Source: Synchiropus splendidus (taxonomy: Eukaryota > Chordata > Actinopteri > Syngnathiformes > Callionymidae). Taken from it: a stretch of 64,000 bases of DNA. The stretch is from assembly GCF_027744825.2 (NCBI RefSeq), contig NW_026527057.1:124001-188000 (forward strand). Direction: 5' to 3'. Below, one piece after another: positions 24,780 through 37,698 of this stretch. The position numbers were made by a program, and so were the translations under genes. The notes under the pieces were generated by a model. That model ran no database searches. It saw nothing but the letters and a program-made list of their open reading frames with translations, and was not told where the DNA came from. Every line of letters begins with the position of its first letter. Positions within the stretch are counted from its first letter, which is position 1.

Positions 24780-26218
24780 TTAGATTTGATGTGCAACTAC
24801 TAGAAAGACCCTTTCTGCTACAGTGGGAGGTTAAAATTTCATGTTCTGAAGCTTCCCTGCAAAGTTATGGCTCAATGCAGAAAACGCGTTATCAGCCCGA
24901 GATAATGTGGGTTCCGGAGCGGCAAACGTAAAAATGTTGATAACTTTGGAAAAACACTTCAGACAGCTTAGATTTAATGTGCAACAACTAGAAAAACCCT
25001 TTCTGCTATAGTGGGAGGTGAAAATTTCATGTTCTGAAGCTTCCCTGCAAAGTAATGGCACAATGCAGAAAACGCGTTTTCAGCTTGAGATAAGGTGTGT
25101 TCCGGAACGCCACACATAAAAATGTTGATAATTTTTGAAAAGCACTTCAGACAGCTTAGATTTGATGTGCAACTACTAGAAAGACCCTTTCTGCTATAGT
25201 GGGAGGTCAAAATTGCATGTTCTGAAGCTTCCCTGGAAAGTTATGGGACAATGCAGAAAACAATTTTTCAACCTGACATAAGGTCGATTCCGGGACGCCG
25301 AACATAATAATGTTGATAACTTTCAAAAAACACTTCAGACAGCTTAGATTTGATGTGCAACTACTAGAAAAACCCTTTCTGCTATAGTGGGAGGTGAAAA
25401 TTTCATTTTCTGGAACTTCCCTGCAAAGTTATGGCACAATGCGTAAAACGCGTCTTCAGCCTGAGATAAGGTCGATTCCGGAACACCGAACATAAAAATG
25501 TTGATAACTTTGGAAAAACACTTCAGACAGCTTAGATTTGATGTGCAACTACTAGAAAGACACTTTCTGCAATAGTGGGAGGTTAAAATTTCTTGTTCTG
25601 AAGCTTCCCTGCAAAGTTATGGCACAATGCAGAAAACGCGTTTTCAGCCTGAGATAAGGTCGATTCCGGAACGCCAAACATAAAAATGTTTATAACTTTG
25701 GAAAAACACTTCAGACGGCTTAGATTTGATGTGCAAATACTAGAAAGACCCTATCTGCTATCGTGGGAGGTGAAAATTTCATTTTCTGAAGCTTCCCGGC
25801 AAAGTTATTGCACAATGCGTAAAACGCGTTTTCAGCCTGAGATAAGGTCGATTCCAGAACGCCAAACATAAAAATGTTGATAACTTTGGAAAAACACTTC
25901 AGACAGCTTAGATTGGATGTGCAACTACTAAAAAGACCCTTTCTGCTATAGTGGGAGGTAAAAATTTAATGTTCTGAAGCTTCCCTGGAAAGTTATGGGA
26001 CAATGCGTAAAACGCGTTTTCAGCCTGAGATAAGGTCGATTCCGGAACGCCAAACATAAAAATGTTGATAACTTTCGAAAAACACTTCAGACAGCTTAGA
26101 TTTGATGTGCAACTACAAGAAAGACCCTTTCTGCTATAGTGGGAGGTGAAAATTTCATGTTCTGAAGCTTCCCTGCAAAGTTATGGCACAATGCAGAAAA
26201 CGCGTTTTCAGCCTTAGA
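24780..26218 (+). repeat. D3 block with a long-range copy in D5 (copy 1)
   Basis: About 1440 bp recurs at 39260-40697, offset 14479 bp (77 x 188 + 3). Shared features in order are GGCTCAATGC, CCGGAGCGGC, CAGCTTGAG with GGTGTGTTCC, GATAATTTTTGAAAAGC, CAACCTGACATAAGG, GACACTTTCTGCAATAG and CCCTATCTGCTATCG. The first part also recurs at about 49590-50045. This is the main evidence that D3 and D5 descend from one ancestral segment. Confidence 0.8.
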
Positions 26219-27485
26219 TAATGTGGGTTCCGGAGCAGCAAACGTACAAATGTTGATAACTTTGGAAAAACACTTCAGACAGCTTAGATTTGATGTGCAA
26301 CTATTAGAAAGACCCTGTTTGTCATGGTGGGAGCTGAAAATTTCATGTTCTGATGCTTCCCTGCAAAGTTAAGGAACAATGCAGAAAACGCGTTTTCAGC
26401 CTGAGATTAAGTGGATTCCGGAACGCCAAACTTAAAAATGTTGATAACTTTGGAAAAACACTTCAGACAGCTTAGATTTGATGTGCAACTACTAGAAAGA
26501 CCCTTTCTGCCACAGTGGGAGGTTAAAATTTCATGTTCTGAAGCTTCCCTGCAAAGTTATGGCACAATGCAGAAAACGCGTTTTCAGCCCGAGATAATGT
26601 GGGTTCCGGAGCAGCAAACGTACAAATGTTGATAACTTTGGAAAAACACTTCAGACAGCTTAGATTTAATGTGCAACGACTAGAAAGACCCTTTCTGCTA
26701 TAGTGGGAGGTGAAAATTTCATGTTCTGAAGCTTCCCTGCAAAGGTATGGCACAATGCAGAAAACGCGTTTTCAGACTGAGATAAAGAGGGTTCCGGAAC
26801 GCCAAACTTAAAAATGTTGATAACTTTCGAAAAACACTTCAGACAGATTAGATTTGATGTGCAACTACTAAAAAGACCCTTTCTGCTATAGTGGGAGGTG
26901 AAACTTTCATGTTCTGAAGCTTTCCTTAAAAGTTATGGCACAATGCAGAAAACGCGTTTTCAGCCTGAGACAAGGTGGGTTCCAGAACGCCAAACATAAA
27001 AATGTTGATAACTTTCGAAAAACACTTCAGACAGCTTAGATTTAATGTGCAACAACTAGAAAAACCCTTTCTGCTATAGTGGGAGGTTAAAATTTCATGT
27101 TCTGAAGCTTCCCTGCAAAGTAATGGCTCAATGCAGAAAACGCGTTTTCAGCTTGAGATAAGGTGTGTTCCGGAACGCCAAACATAAAAATGTTGATAAT
27201 TTTTGAAAAGCACTTCAGACAGCTTAGATTTGATGTGCAACTACTAGAAAGACCCTTTCTGCTATAGTGGGAGGTCAAAATTGCATGTTCTGAAGCTTCC
27301 CTGGAAAGTTATGGGACAATGCAGAAAACAATTTTTCAACCTGACATAAGGTCGATTCCGGGAAGCCAAATATAAAAATGTTGATAACTTTCGAAAAACA
27401 CTTCAGACAGCTTAGATTTGATGTGCAACTACTAGAAAAACCCTTTCTGCTATAGTGGGAGGTTAAAATTTCGTGTTCTGAAGCT

Positions 27486-28890
27486 TCCCGGCAAAGTTAT
27501 TGCACAATGCGTAAAACGCGTTTTCAGCCTGAGATAAGGTCAATTCCAGAACGCCAAACTTAAAAATGTTGATAACTTTAGAAAAACACTTCAGACAGCT
27601 TAGATTTGATGTGCAACTACTAGAAAAACCCTTTCTGCTATAGTGGGAGGTGAAAATTTCATTTTCTGGAACTTCCCTGCAAAGTTATGGCACAATGCGT
27701 AAAACGCGTCTTCAGCCTGAGATAAGGTCGATTCCGGAACGCCAAACATAAAAATGTTGATAACTTTGGAAAAACATTTCAGACAGCTTATATTTGATGT
27801 GCAACTACTAGAAAGACCCTTTCTGCTATAGTGGGAGGTGAAACTTTCATGTTCTGAAGCTTTCCTTCAAAGTTATGGGACAATGCAGAAAACGCGTTTT
27901 CAGCCTGAGATAAAGAGGGTTCCGGAACGCCAAACTTAAAAATGTTGATAACTTTCGAAAAACACTTCAGACAGATTAGATTTGATGTGCAACTACTAAA
28001 AAGACCCTTTCTGCTGCAGTGGGAGGTTAAAATTTCATGTTCTGAAGCTTCCCTGCAAAGTTATGGCACAATGCAGAAAACACGTTTTCAGCCCGAGATA
28101 ATGTGGGTTCCGGAGCAGCAAACGTAAAAATGTTGATAACTTTGGAAAAACACTTCAGACAGCTTAGATTTAATGTGCAACGACTAGAAAGACCCTTTCT
28201 GCTATAGTGGGAGGTGAAAATTTCATGTTCTGAAGCTTCCCTGCAAAGTTATGGCACAATGCAGAAAACGCGTTTTCAGCCTGAGATAAGGTGGGTTCCG
28301 GAACGCCAAACATAAAAATGTTTATGACTTTGGAAAAACACTTCAGACAGCTTAGATTTGATGGGCAACTACTAGAAAGACCCTTTCTGCTATAGTGGGA
28401 GGTGAAAATTTCATTTTCTGAATCTTCCCTGAGAATTAATGGCACAATGCACAAAACGCGTTTTCAGCCTGAGATAAGGTGGGTTCCGGAACGCCAAACA
28501 TAAAAATGTTTTTGACTTTGGAAAAACACTTCAGACAGCTTAGATTTGATGTGCAACGACTTGAAAGACCCTTTCTGCTATAGTGGGAGGTTAAAATTTC
28601 ATGTTCTGAAGCTTCCCTGCAAAGTTATGGCATAATGCAGAAAACGCGTTTTCAGCCCCAGATAAGGTCGTTTCCGGAACGCCAACCTAAAAAATGTTGA
28701 TAGCTTTCGAAAAACACTTCAGACAACTTAGATTTGATGTGCAACTACTAGAAAGACCCTGTCTGATATAGTGGGAGTTGAAAATTTCATGTTCTGAAGC
28801 TTCCCTGCAAAGTTAAGGAACAATGCAGAAACCACGTTTTCAGCCTGAGATAAGGTGGGTTCTGGAACGCCAAACATAAAAATGTTGATA
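27486..28890 (+). repeat. 1.4-kb near-identical duplication, copy 1
   Basis: About 1405 bp (7.5 monomers) recurs at 29366-30770, offset 1880 bp (10 x 188). I found a single difference by eye (GAGATAAGG against GAGACAAGG near 28286 and 30166). The 3' limit is sharp: copy 1 continues GATAATTTTTGAAAAGC while copy 2 continues GATAACTTTGGAAAAAAC. Confidence 0.85.
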
Positions 28891-29365
28891 ATTTTTGAAA
28901 AGCACTTCAGACAGCTTAGATTTGATGTGCAACTACTAGAAAGACCCTTTCTGCTATAGTGGGAGGTCAAAATTGCATGTTCTGAAGCTTCCCTGGAAAG
29001 TTATGGGACAATGCAGAAAACAATTTTTCAACCTGACATAAGGTCGATTCCGGGAAGCCAAATATAAAAATGTTGATAACTTTCGAAAAACACTTCAGAC
29101 AGCTTAGATTTGATGTGCAACTACTAGAAAAACCCTTTCTGCTATAGTGGGAGGTTAAAATTTCGTGTTCTGAAGCTTCCCTGCAAAGTTATGGCACAAT
29201 GCACAAAACGCGTTTTCAGCCTGACATGAGGTCGATTCCGGAACGCCAAACATAAAAATGTTTATAACTTTGGAAAAACACTTCAGACGGCTTAGATTTG
29301 ATGTGCAAATACTAGAAAGACCCCATCTGCTATCGTGGGAGGTGAAAATTTCATTTTCTGAAGCT

Positions 29366-30770
29366 TCCCGGCAAAGTTATTGCACAATGCGTAAAACGCG
29401 TTTTCAGCCTGAGATAAGGTCAATTCCAGAACGCCAAACTTAAAAATGTTGATAACTTTAGAAAAACACTTCAGACAGCTTAGATTTGATGTGCAACTAC
29501 TAGAAAAACCCTTTCTGCTATAGTGGGAGGTGAAAATTTCATTTTCTGGAACTTCCCTGCAAAGTTATGGCACAATGCGTAAAACGCGTCTTCAGCCTGA
29601 GATAAGGTCGATTCCGGAACGCCAAACATAAAAATGTTGATAACTTTGGAAAAACATTTCAGACAGCTTATATTTGATGTGCAACTACTAGAAAGACCCT
29701 TTCTGCTATAGTGGGAGGTGAAACTTTCATGTTCTGAAGCTTTCCTTCAAAGTTATGGGACAATGCAGAAAACGCGTTTTCAGCCTGAGATAAAGAGGGT
29801 TCCGGAACGCCAAACTTAAAAATGTTGATAACTTTCGAAAAACACTTCAGACAGATTAGATTTGATGTGCAACTACTAAAAAGACCCTTTCTGCTGCAGT
29901 GGGAGGTTAAAATTTCATGTTCTGAAGCTTCCCTGCAAAGTTATGGCACAATGCAGAAAACACGTTTTCAGCCCGAGATAATGTGGGTTCCGGAGCAGCA
30001 AACGTAAAAATGTTGATAACTTTGGAAAAACACTTCAGACAGCTTAGATTTAATGTGCAACGACTAGAAAGACCCTTTCTGCTATAGTGGGAGGTGAAAA
30101 TTTCATGTTCTGAAGCTTCCCTGCAAAGTTATGGCACAATGCAGAAAACGCGTTTTCAGCCTGAGACAAGGTGGGTTCCGGAACGCCAAACATAAAAATG
30201 TTTATGACTTTGGAAAAACACTTCAGACAGCTTAGATTTGATGGGCAACTACTAGAAAGACCCTTTCTGCTATAGTGGGAGGTGAAAATTTCATTTTCTG
30301 AATCTTCCCTGAGAATTAATGGCACAATGCACAAAACGCGTTTTCAGCCTGAGATAAGGTGGGTTCCGGAACGCCAAACATAAAAATGTTTTTGACTTTG
30401 GAAAAACACTTCAGACAGCTTAGATTTGATGTGCAACGACTTGAAAGACCCTTTCTGCTATAGTGGGAGGTTAAAATTTCATGTTCTGAAGCTTCCCTGC
30501 AAAGTTATGGCATAATGCAGAAAACGCGTTTTCAGCCCCAGATAAGGTCGTTTCCGGAACGCCAACCTAAAAAATGTTGATAGCTTTCGAAAAACACTTC
30601 AGACAACTTAGATTTGATGTGCAACTACTAGAAAGACCCTGTCTGATATAGTGGGAGTTGAAAATTTCATGTTCTGAAGCTTCCCTGCAAAGTTAAGGAA
30701 CAATGCAGAAACCACGTTTTCAGCCTGAGATAAGGTGGGTTCTGGAACGCCAAACATAAAAATGTTGATA
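29366..30770 (+). repeat. 1.4-kb near-identical duplication, copy 2
   Basis: Copy of 27486-28890. The sequence just upstream (about 28880-29170) instead matches about 27190-27480 at an offset of 1692 bp (9 monomers). The local register therefore changes from 9 to 10 monomers, as expected if one monomer was gained between two exchanges. Confidence 0.85.
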
Positions 30771-33700
30771 ACTTTGGAAAAAACATTTCAGACAGCTTAG
30801 ATTTGATGTGCAACTACTAGAAAGACCCTTTCTGCTTTTGTGGGAGGTGAAAATTTCATGTTCTGAAGCTTCCCTGCAAAGTTATGGCACAATGCAGAAA
30901 ACCCGTTTTCAGCCTGAAAAAAGGTGGGTTCCGGAACGCCAAACATAAAAATGTTGATAACTTTGGAAAACCACTTCAGACAGCTGAGATTTGATGTGCA
31001 ACTACTAGAAAGACCCTTTCTGCTATAGTGGGAGGTAAAAATTTCATGTTCTGAAGCTTCCCTGGAAAGTTATGGGACAATGCGTAAAACGCGTTTTCAG
31101 CCTGAGATAAGGTCGATTCCGGAACGCCAAACTTAAAAATGTTGTTAACTTTCGAAAAACACTTCAGACAGCTTAGATTTGATGGGCAACTCCTAGAAAA
31201 ACCCATTCTGCTATAGTGGGAGGCGAAAATTTCATTTTCTGGAACTTCCCTGCAAAGTTATGGCACAATGCGTAAAACGCGTCTTCAGCCTGAGATAAGG
31301 TTGATTCCGGAACGCCAAACGTAAAAATGTTGATAACTTTGGAAAAACATTTCAGACAGCTTATATTTGATGTGCAACTACTAGAAAGACCCTTTCTGCT
31401 ATAGTGGGAGGTGAAACTTTCATGTTCTGAAGCTTTCCTTCAAAGTTATGGGACAATGCAGAAAACGCATTTTCAGCCTGAGATAAGGTGGGTTCCGGAA
31501 CGCCAAACTTAAAAATGTTGATAACTTTCGAAAAACACTTCAGACAGATTAGATTTGATGTGTAACTACTAAAAAGACCTTTTCTGCTATAGTGGGAGGT
31601 GAAACTTTCATGTTCTGAAGCTTTCCTTCAAAGTTATGGCACAATGCAGAAAACGCGTTTTCAGCCTGAGACAAGGTGGGTTCCGGAACGCCAAACATAA
31701 AAATGTTGATAACTTTGGAAAAAACATTTCAGACAGCTTAGATTTGATGTGCAACTACTAGAAAGACCCTTTCTGCTTTTGTGGGAGGTGAAAATTTCAT
31801 GTTCTGAAGCTTCCCTGCAAAGTTACGGCACAATGCAGAAAACGCGTTTTCAGCCTGAAAAAAGGTGGGTTCCGGAACGCCAAACATAAAAATGTTGATA
31901 ACTTTGGAAAAACACTTCAGACAGCTTAGATTTGATGTGCAACTACAAGAAAGACCCTTTATGCTATTGTGGGAGGTTAAAATTTCATGTTCTAAAGATT
32001 CCCAGCAAAGTTATGGGACAAAGCAGAAAATGCGTTTTCGGCCTGAGATGAGGTGGGTTCCGGAACGCCAAACATAAAAATGTTGATAACTTTGGAAAAG
32101 CACTTCAGACAGCTTAGATTTGATGTGCAACGACAAGAAAGACCCTTTCTGCTATAGTGGGAGGTGAAAATTTCATGTTCTGAAACTTCCTTGCAAAGTT
32201 ATGGCACAATGCAGAAAACGCGTTTTCAGCCTGAGATAAGGTTGATTCCGGAACGCCAAACATAAAAATGTTGATAACTTTGGAAAAAAACTTCATACAG
32301 CTTAGATTTGATGTGCAACTACTAGAAAGACCCTTTCTGCTATAGTGGGAGGTGAAAATTTCATGTTCTGAAGCTTCCCTGCAAAGTTATTGCACAATGC
32401 GTAAAACGCGTTTTCAGCCTAAGATAAGTTTGATTCCGGAACGCCAAACATAAGAAAGTTGATAACTTTGGAAAAACATATCAGACAGCTGAGATTTGTT
32501 GTGCAACAACTAGAAAGACCCTTTCTGCTATAGTGGGAGGTGAAAATTTCATGTTCGGAAGCTTCCATGCAAAGTTATGGCACAATGCAGAAAACCTGTT
32601 TTCAGCCTGAGATAAGGTGGGTTCCGTAACGCCAAACGTAAAAATGTTGATAACTTTTGAAAAACACTTCAGACAGCATAGATTTGATGTGCAACTACTA
32701 GAAAGAATCTTTCTGCTATAGTGGGAGGTGAAAATTTCATGTTCTGAATCTTCACAGAAAACTTATGGCACAATGCAGAAAACGCGTTTTCTGTCTGAGA
32801 TAAGGTTGATTCCGGAACGCCAAACATAAAAATGTTGATAACTTTGGAAAAACACTTCAGACAGCTTAGATTCGAAGTTCAACTACTAGAAAGACCTTTT
32901 CTGCTACAGTGGGAGGTGAAAATTTCATGTTCTGAAGCTTTCCTGCAAAGTTATGGCAAATTGCGTAAAACGCGTTTTCAGCCTGAGATGAGGTTGTTTC
33001 TGGAACGCCAAACATAAGAATGTTGATAACTTTGGAAAAACACTTCAGACAACTTAGATTTGATGTGCAACTACTAGAAATACCCTTTCTGCTATAGTGG
33101 GAGGAGAAAATTTCATGTTCTGAAGTCTCCCTGCAAAGTTATGGCACAATGCAGAAAACGCGTTTTCAGTCTGAGATAAGGTGGGTTCCAGAACGCCAAA
33201 CATAAAAATGTTGATAACTTTGGAAAAACACTTCAGACAGCTTAGATTTGATGTGCAACTACAAGAAAGACCCTTTCTGCTATAGTGGGAGGCGAACATT
33301 TCATGTTCTGAAGCTTACCTAAAAAGTTATGGCACAATGCAGAAAACGCGTTTTCAGCCTGAGATTATTTGGGTTCCAGAACGCCAAACATAAAAATGTT
33401 GATAACTATGGAAAAACACTTCGGACAGCTTAGATTTGATGTGCAACTACTAGAAACACCCTTTCTGCTACAGTGGGAGGTGAAAATTTCATGTACGGAA
33501 GCTTGCATGCAAAGTTATGGCACAATGCAGACAACGCGTTTTCAGCCTGAGATAAGGTCGATTCCGGAACGCCAAACATAAGAATGGTGATAACTTTGGA
33601 AAAACACTTCAGACAGCTTAGATTTGATGTGCAACTACTAGAAAGACCCTTTCTGCTACAGTGGGACGTGAAAATTTCATGTCCTGAAGCTTCCCTGCAA

Positions 33701-33937
33701 AGTTATGGCACAATGCAGAAAACGCGTTTTCAGCCCGAGATAAGGTCGATTCCGGAACGCCAAACATAAAAATGTTGATAACTTTGGAATAACAATTCAG
33801 ACAGCTTAGATTTGATGTGCAACTACTAGAAAGACCCTTTCTGCTATAGTGGGAGGTGAACATTTCATGTTCTGAAGCTTCCCTGCAAAGTTAAGGAACA
33901 ATGCGTAAAACGCGTTTTCAGCCTAAGATAAGGTTGA

Positions 33938-35065
33938 TTCCGGAACGCCAAACATAAGAATGTTGATAACTTTGGAAAAACACATCAGACAGCTTAGATT
34001 TGTTGTGCAACTACTAGAAAGACCCTTTCTGCTATACTGGGAGGTGAACATTTCATGTTCTGAAGCTTCCCTGCAAAGTTATGGCACAATGCAGAAAACG
34101 CGTGTTCAGCCTGAGATAAGGTGGGTTCCGGAACGCCAAACATAAAAATGCTGATAACTTTGGAAAAACACTTCAGACAGCTTAGATTTGATGTGCAACT
34201 ACTAGAAAGACCCTTTCTGCTGTAGTGGGAGGTGAAAATTTCATGTTCTGATGATTCCCTGCAAAGTTATGGCACAATGCAGAAAACGCGTTTTCAGCTT
34301 GAGATAAGGTGGGTTCCGGAACGTCAAACATAAAAATGTTGATAACTTTGGAAAAACACTTCAGACAGCTTAGATTTGATGTGCAACTACTAGAAAGACC
34401 CTTTCTGCTATAGTGGGAGGCGAACATTTCATGTTCTGAAGCTTCCCTGCAAAGTTATGCCACAATGCAGAAAACGCGTTTTCAGCCTGAGATAAGGTCG
34501 ATTCCGGAACGCAAAACATAAAAATATTGATAACTTTGGAAAAACACTTCAGACAGCTTTGATTTGATGTGCAACTACTAGAAAGACCCTTTCTGCTATC
34601 GTGGGAGTTGAAAATTTCATGTTCTGAAGCTTTCCTGCAAAGTTATGGCACAATGCGTAAAACGCCTTTTCAGCCTGTGATAAGATGGGTTCCGGAACGC
34701 CAAACATAAGAATGTTGATAACTTTGGAAAAACACTTCAGACAGCTTAGATTTGATGTGCAACTATTAGAAAGACCCTTTCTGCTATAGTGGGAGGTGAA
34801 AATTTCATGTTCTGAAGCTTCCCTGCAAAGTTAGGCCACAATGCAGGAAACGCGTTTTCAGCCTGAGTTACGTTCGATTCCGGAACGCCAAACATAAAAA
34901 TATTGATAACTTTGGAAAAACACTTCAGACAGCTTAGATTTGATGTGCAACTGCTAGAAAGACCCTTTCTGCTATAGTGGGAGTTGAAAATTTCATGTTC
35001 TGAAGCTTTCCTGCAAAGTTATGGCACAATGCGTAAAACGCGTTTTCAGCCTGAGATAAGGTCGA
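33938..35065 (+). repeat. HOR unit 1, six monomers (1128 bp)
   Basis: Six ordered monomers. m1 (33938) has TATACTGGG and GCGTGTTCAG. m2 (34126) has ATGCTGATAAC and GATGATTCCC. m3 (34314) has GGCGAACATTTC and TTATGCCAC. m4 (34502) has GCTTTGATTTG, CTATCG and AAACGCCTTTTC. m5 (34690) has TTAGGCCAC and GAGTTACG. m6 (34878) has AATATTG, CAACTGCTAG and GCTTTCC. The same order recurs in the next three units. Confidence 0.9.
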
Positions 35066-36381
35066 TTCCGGAACACCAAACATAAGAATGTTGATAACTT
35101 TGGAAAAACACTTCAGACAGCTTAGATTTGATGTGCAACTACTAGAAAGACCCTTTCTGCTATACTGGGAGGTGAACATTTCATGTTCTGAAGCTTCCCT
35201 GCAAAGTTATGGCACAATGCAGAAAACGCGTGTTCAGCGTGAGATAAGGTGGGTTCCGGAACGCCAAACATAAAAATGCTGATAACTTTGGAAAAACACT
35301 TCAGGCAGCTTAGATTTGATGTGCAACTACTAGAAAGACCCTTTCTGCTGTAGTGGGAGGTGAAAATTTCATGTTCTGATGATTCCCTGCAAAGTTATGG
35401 CACAATGCAGAAAACGCGTTTTCAGCTTGAGATAAGGTGGGTTCCGGAACGCCAAACATAAAAATGTTGATAACTTTGGAAAAACACTTCAGACAGCTTA
35501 GATTTGATGTGCAACTACTAGAAAGACCCTTTCTGCTATAGTGGGAGGCGAACATTTCATGTTCTGAAGCTTCCCTGCAAAGTTATGCCACAATGCAGAA
35601 AACGCGTTTTCAGCCTGAGATAAGGTCGATTCCGGAACGCAAAACATAAAAATATTGATAACTTTGGAAAAACACTTCAGACAGCTTTGATTTGATGTGC
35701 AACTACTAGAAAGACCCTTTCTGCTATCGTGGGAGTTGAAAATTTCATGTTCTGAAGCTTTCCTGCAAAGTTATGGCACAATGCGTAAAACGCCTTTTCA
35801 GCCTGTGATAAGATGGGTTCCGGAACGCCAAACATAAGAATGTTGATAACTTTGGAAAAACACTTCAGACAGCTTTGATTTGATGTGCAACTACTAGAAA
35901 GACCCTTTCTGCTATCGTGGGAGTTGAAAATTTCATGTTCTGAAGCTTTCCTGCAAAGTTATGGCACAATGCGTAAAACGCCTTTTCAGCCTGTGATAAG
36001 ATGGGTTCCGGAACGCCAAACATAAGAATGTTGATAACTTTGGAAAAACACTTCAGACAGCTTAGATTTGATGTGCAACTATTAGAAAGACCCTTTCTGC
36101 TATAGTGGGAGGTGAAAATTTCATGTTCTGAAGCTTCCCTGCAAAGTTAGGCCACAATGCAGGAAACGCGTTTTCAGCCTGAGTTACGTTCGATTCCGGA
36201 ACGCCAAACATAAAAATATTGATAACTTTGGAAAAACACTTCAGACAGCTTAGATTTGATGTGCAACTGCTAGAAAGACCCTTTCTGCTATAGTGGGAGT
36301 TGAAAATTTCATGTTCTGAAGCTTTCCTGCAAAGTTATGGCACAATGCGTAAAACGCGTTTTCAGCCTGAGATAAGGTCGA
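35066..36381 (+). repeat. HOR unit 2, seven monomers (1316 bp)
   Basis: m1-m6 as in unit 1, with one extra monomer (35818-36005) between m4 and m5. The extra monomer begins like m5 (CATAAGAATG) and continues like m4 (GCTTTGATTTG, CTATCGTGGGAG, AAACGCCTTTTC). It is therefore an m5/m4 hybrid, the expected product of an unequal crossover that duplicates one monomer. Confidence 0.9.
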
Positions 36382-37698
36382 TTCCGGAACACCAAACATA
36401 AGAATGTTGATAACTTTGGAAAAACACTTCAGACAGCTTAGATTTGATGTGCAACTACTAGAAAGACCCTTTCTGCTATACTGGGAGGTGAACATTTCAT
36501 GTTCTGAAGCTTCCCTGCAAAGTTATGGCACAATGCAGAAAACGCGTGTTCAGCCTGAGATAAGGTGGGTTCCGGAACGCCAAACATAAAAATGCTGATA
36601 ACTTTGGAAAAACACTTCAGGCAGCTTAGATTTGATGTGCAACTACTAGAAAGACCCTTTCTGCTGTAGTGGGAGGTGAAAATTTCATGTTCTGATGATT
36701 TCCCTGCAAAGTTATGGCACAATGCAGAAAACGCGTTTTCAGCTTGAGATAAGGTGGGTTCCGGAACGCCAAACATAAAAATGTTGATAACTTTGGAAAA
36801 ACACTTCAGACAGCTTAGATTTGATGTGCAACTACTAGAAAGACCCTTTCTGCTATAGTGGGAGGCGAACATTTCATGTTCTGAAGCTTCCCTGCAAAGT
36901 TATGCCACAATGCAGAAAACGCGTTTTCAGCCTGAGATAAGGTCGATTCCGGAACGCAAAACATAAAAATATTGATAACTTTGGAAAAACACTTCAGACA
37001 GCTTTGATTTGATGTGCAACTACTAGAAAGACCCTTTCTGCTATCGTGGGAGTTGAAAATTTCATGTTCTGAAGCTTTCCTGCAAAGTTATGGCACAATG
37101 CGTAAAACGCCTTTTCAGCCTGTGATAAGATGGGTTCCGGAACGCCAAACATAAGAATGTTGATAACTTTGGAAAAACACTTCAGACAGCTTAGATTTGA
37201 TGTGCAACTACTAGAAAGACCCTTTCTGCTATAGTGGGAGGTGAAAATTTCATGTTCTGAAGCTTCCCTGCAAAGTTAGGCCACAATGCAGGAAACGCGT
37301 TTTCAGCCTGAGTTAAGGTCGATTCCGGAACGCCAAACATAAAAATATTGATAACTTTGGAAAAACACTTCAGACAGCTTAGATTTGATGTGCAACTGCT
37401 AGAAAGACCCTTTCTGCTATAGTGGGAGGTGAAAATTTCATGTTCTGAAGCTTCCCTGCAAAGTTAGGCCACAATGCAGGAAACGCGTTTTCAGCCTGAG
37501 TTACGTTCGATTCCGGAACGCCAAACATAAAAATATTGATAACTTTGGAAAAACACTTCAGACAGCTTAGATTTGATGTGCAACTGCTAGAAAGACCCTT
37601 TCTGCTATAGTGGGAGTTGAAAATTTCATGTTCTGAAGCTTTCCTGCAAAGTTATGGCACAATGCGTAAAACGCGTTTTCAGCCTGAGATAAGGTCGA
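36382..37698 (+). repeat. HOR unit 3, seven monomers (1317 bp)
   Basis: Also seven monomers, but by a different event. The extra monomer (37323-37510) begins like m6 (AATATTG, CAACTGCTAG) and ends like m5 (GGGAGGTG, TTAGGCCAC), so it is an m6/m5 hybrid. m2 has one extra T (GATGATTTCCC near 36690), which accounts for the 1317-bp length. Confidence 0.9.

Larger units (their letters stand above)
19900..32400 (+). repeat. Satellite territory D3
   Basis: About 66 monomers. Early ones have an extra A (GGAAAAAACATTTCAG, 189 bp). A distinctive subtype reads CCCTGTTTGTCATAGTGGGAG with AAGTTAAGG (near 21410, 21975, 24250, 24620 and 26300). Other subtypes have TTTTCTGGAACTTCCC with CGCGTCTTCAGCC, GAAACTTTCATG with GAAGCTTTCCTT, or CCCGAGATAATG with CCGGAGCAGC. 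The same subtypes return in D5 but are absent from D1, D2, D4 and most of D6. Confidence 0.75.
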
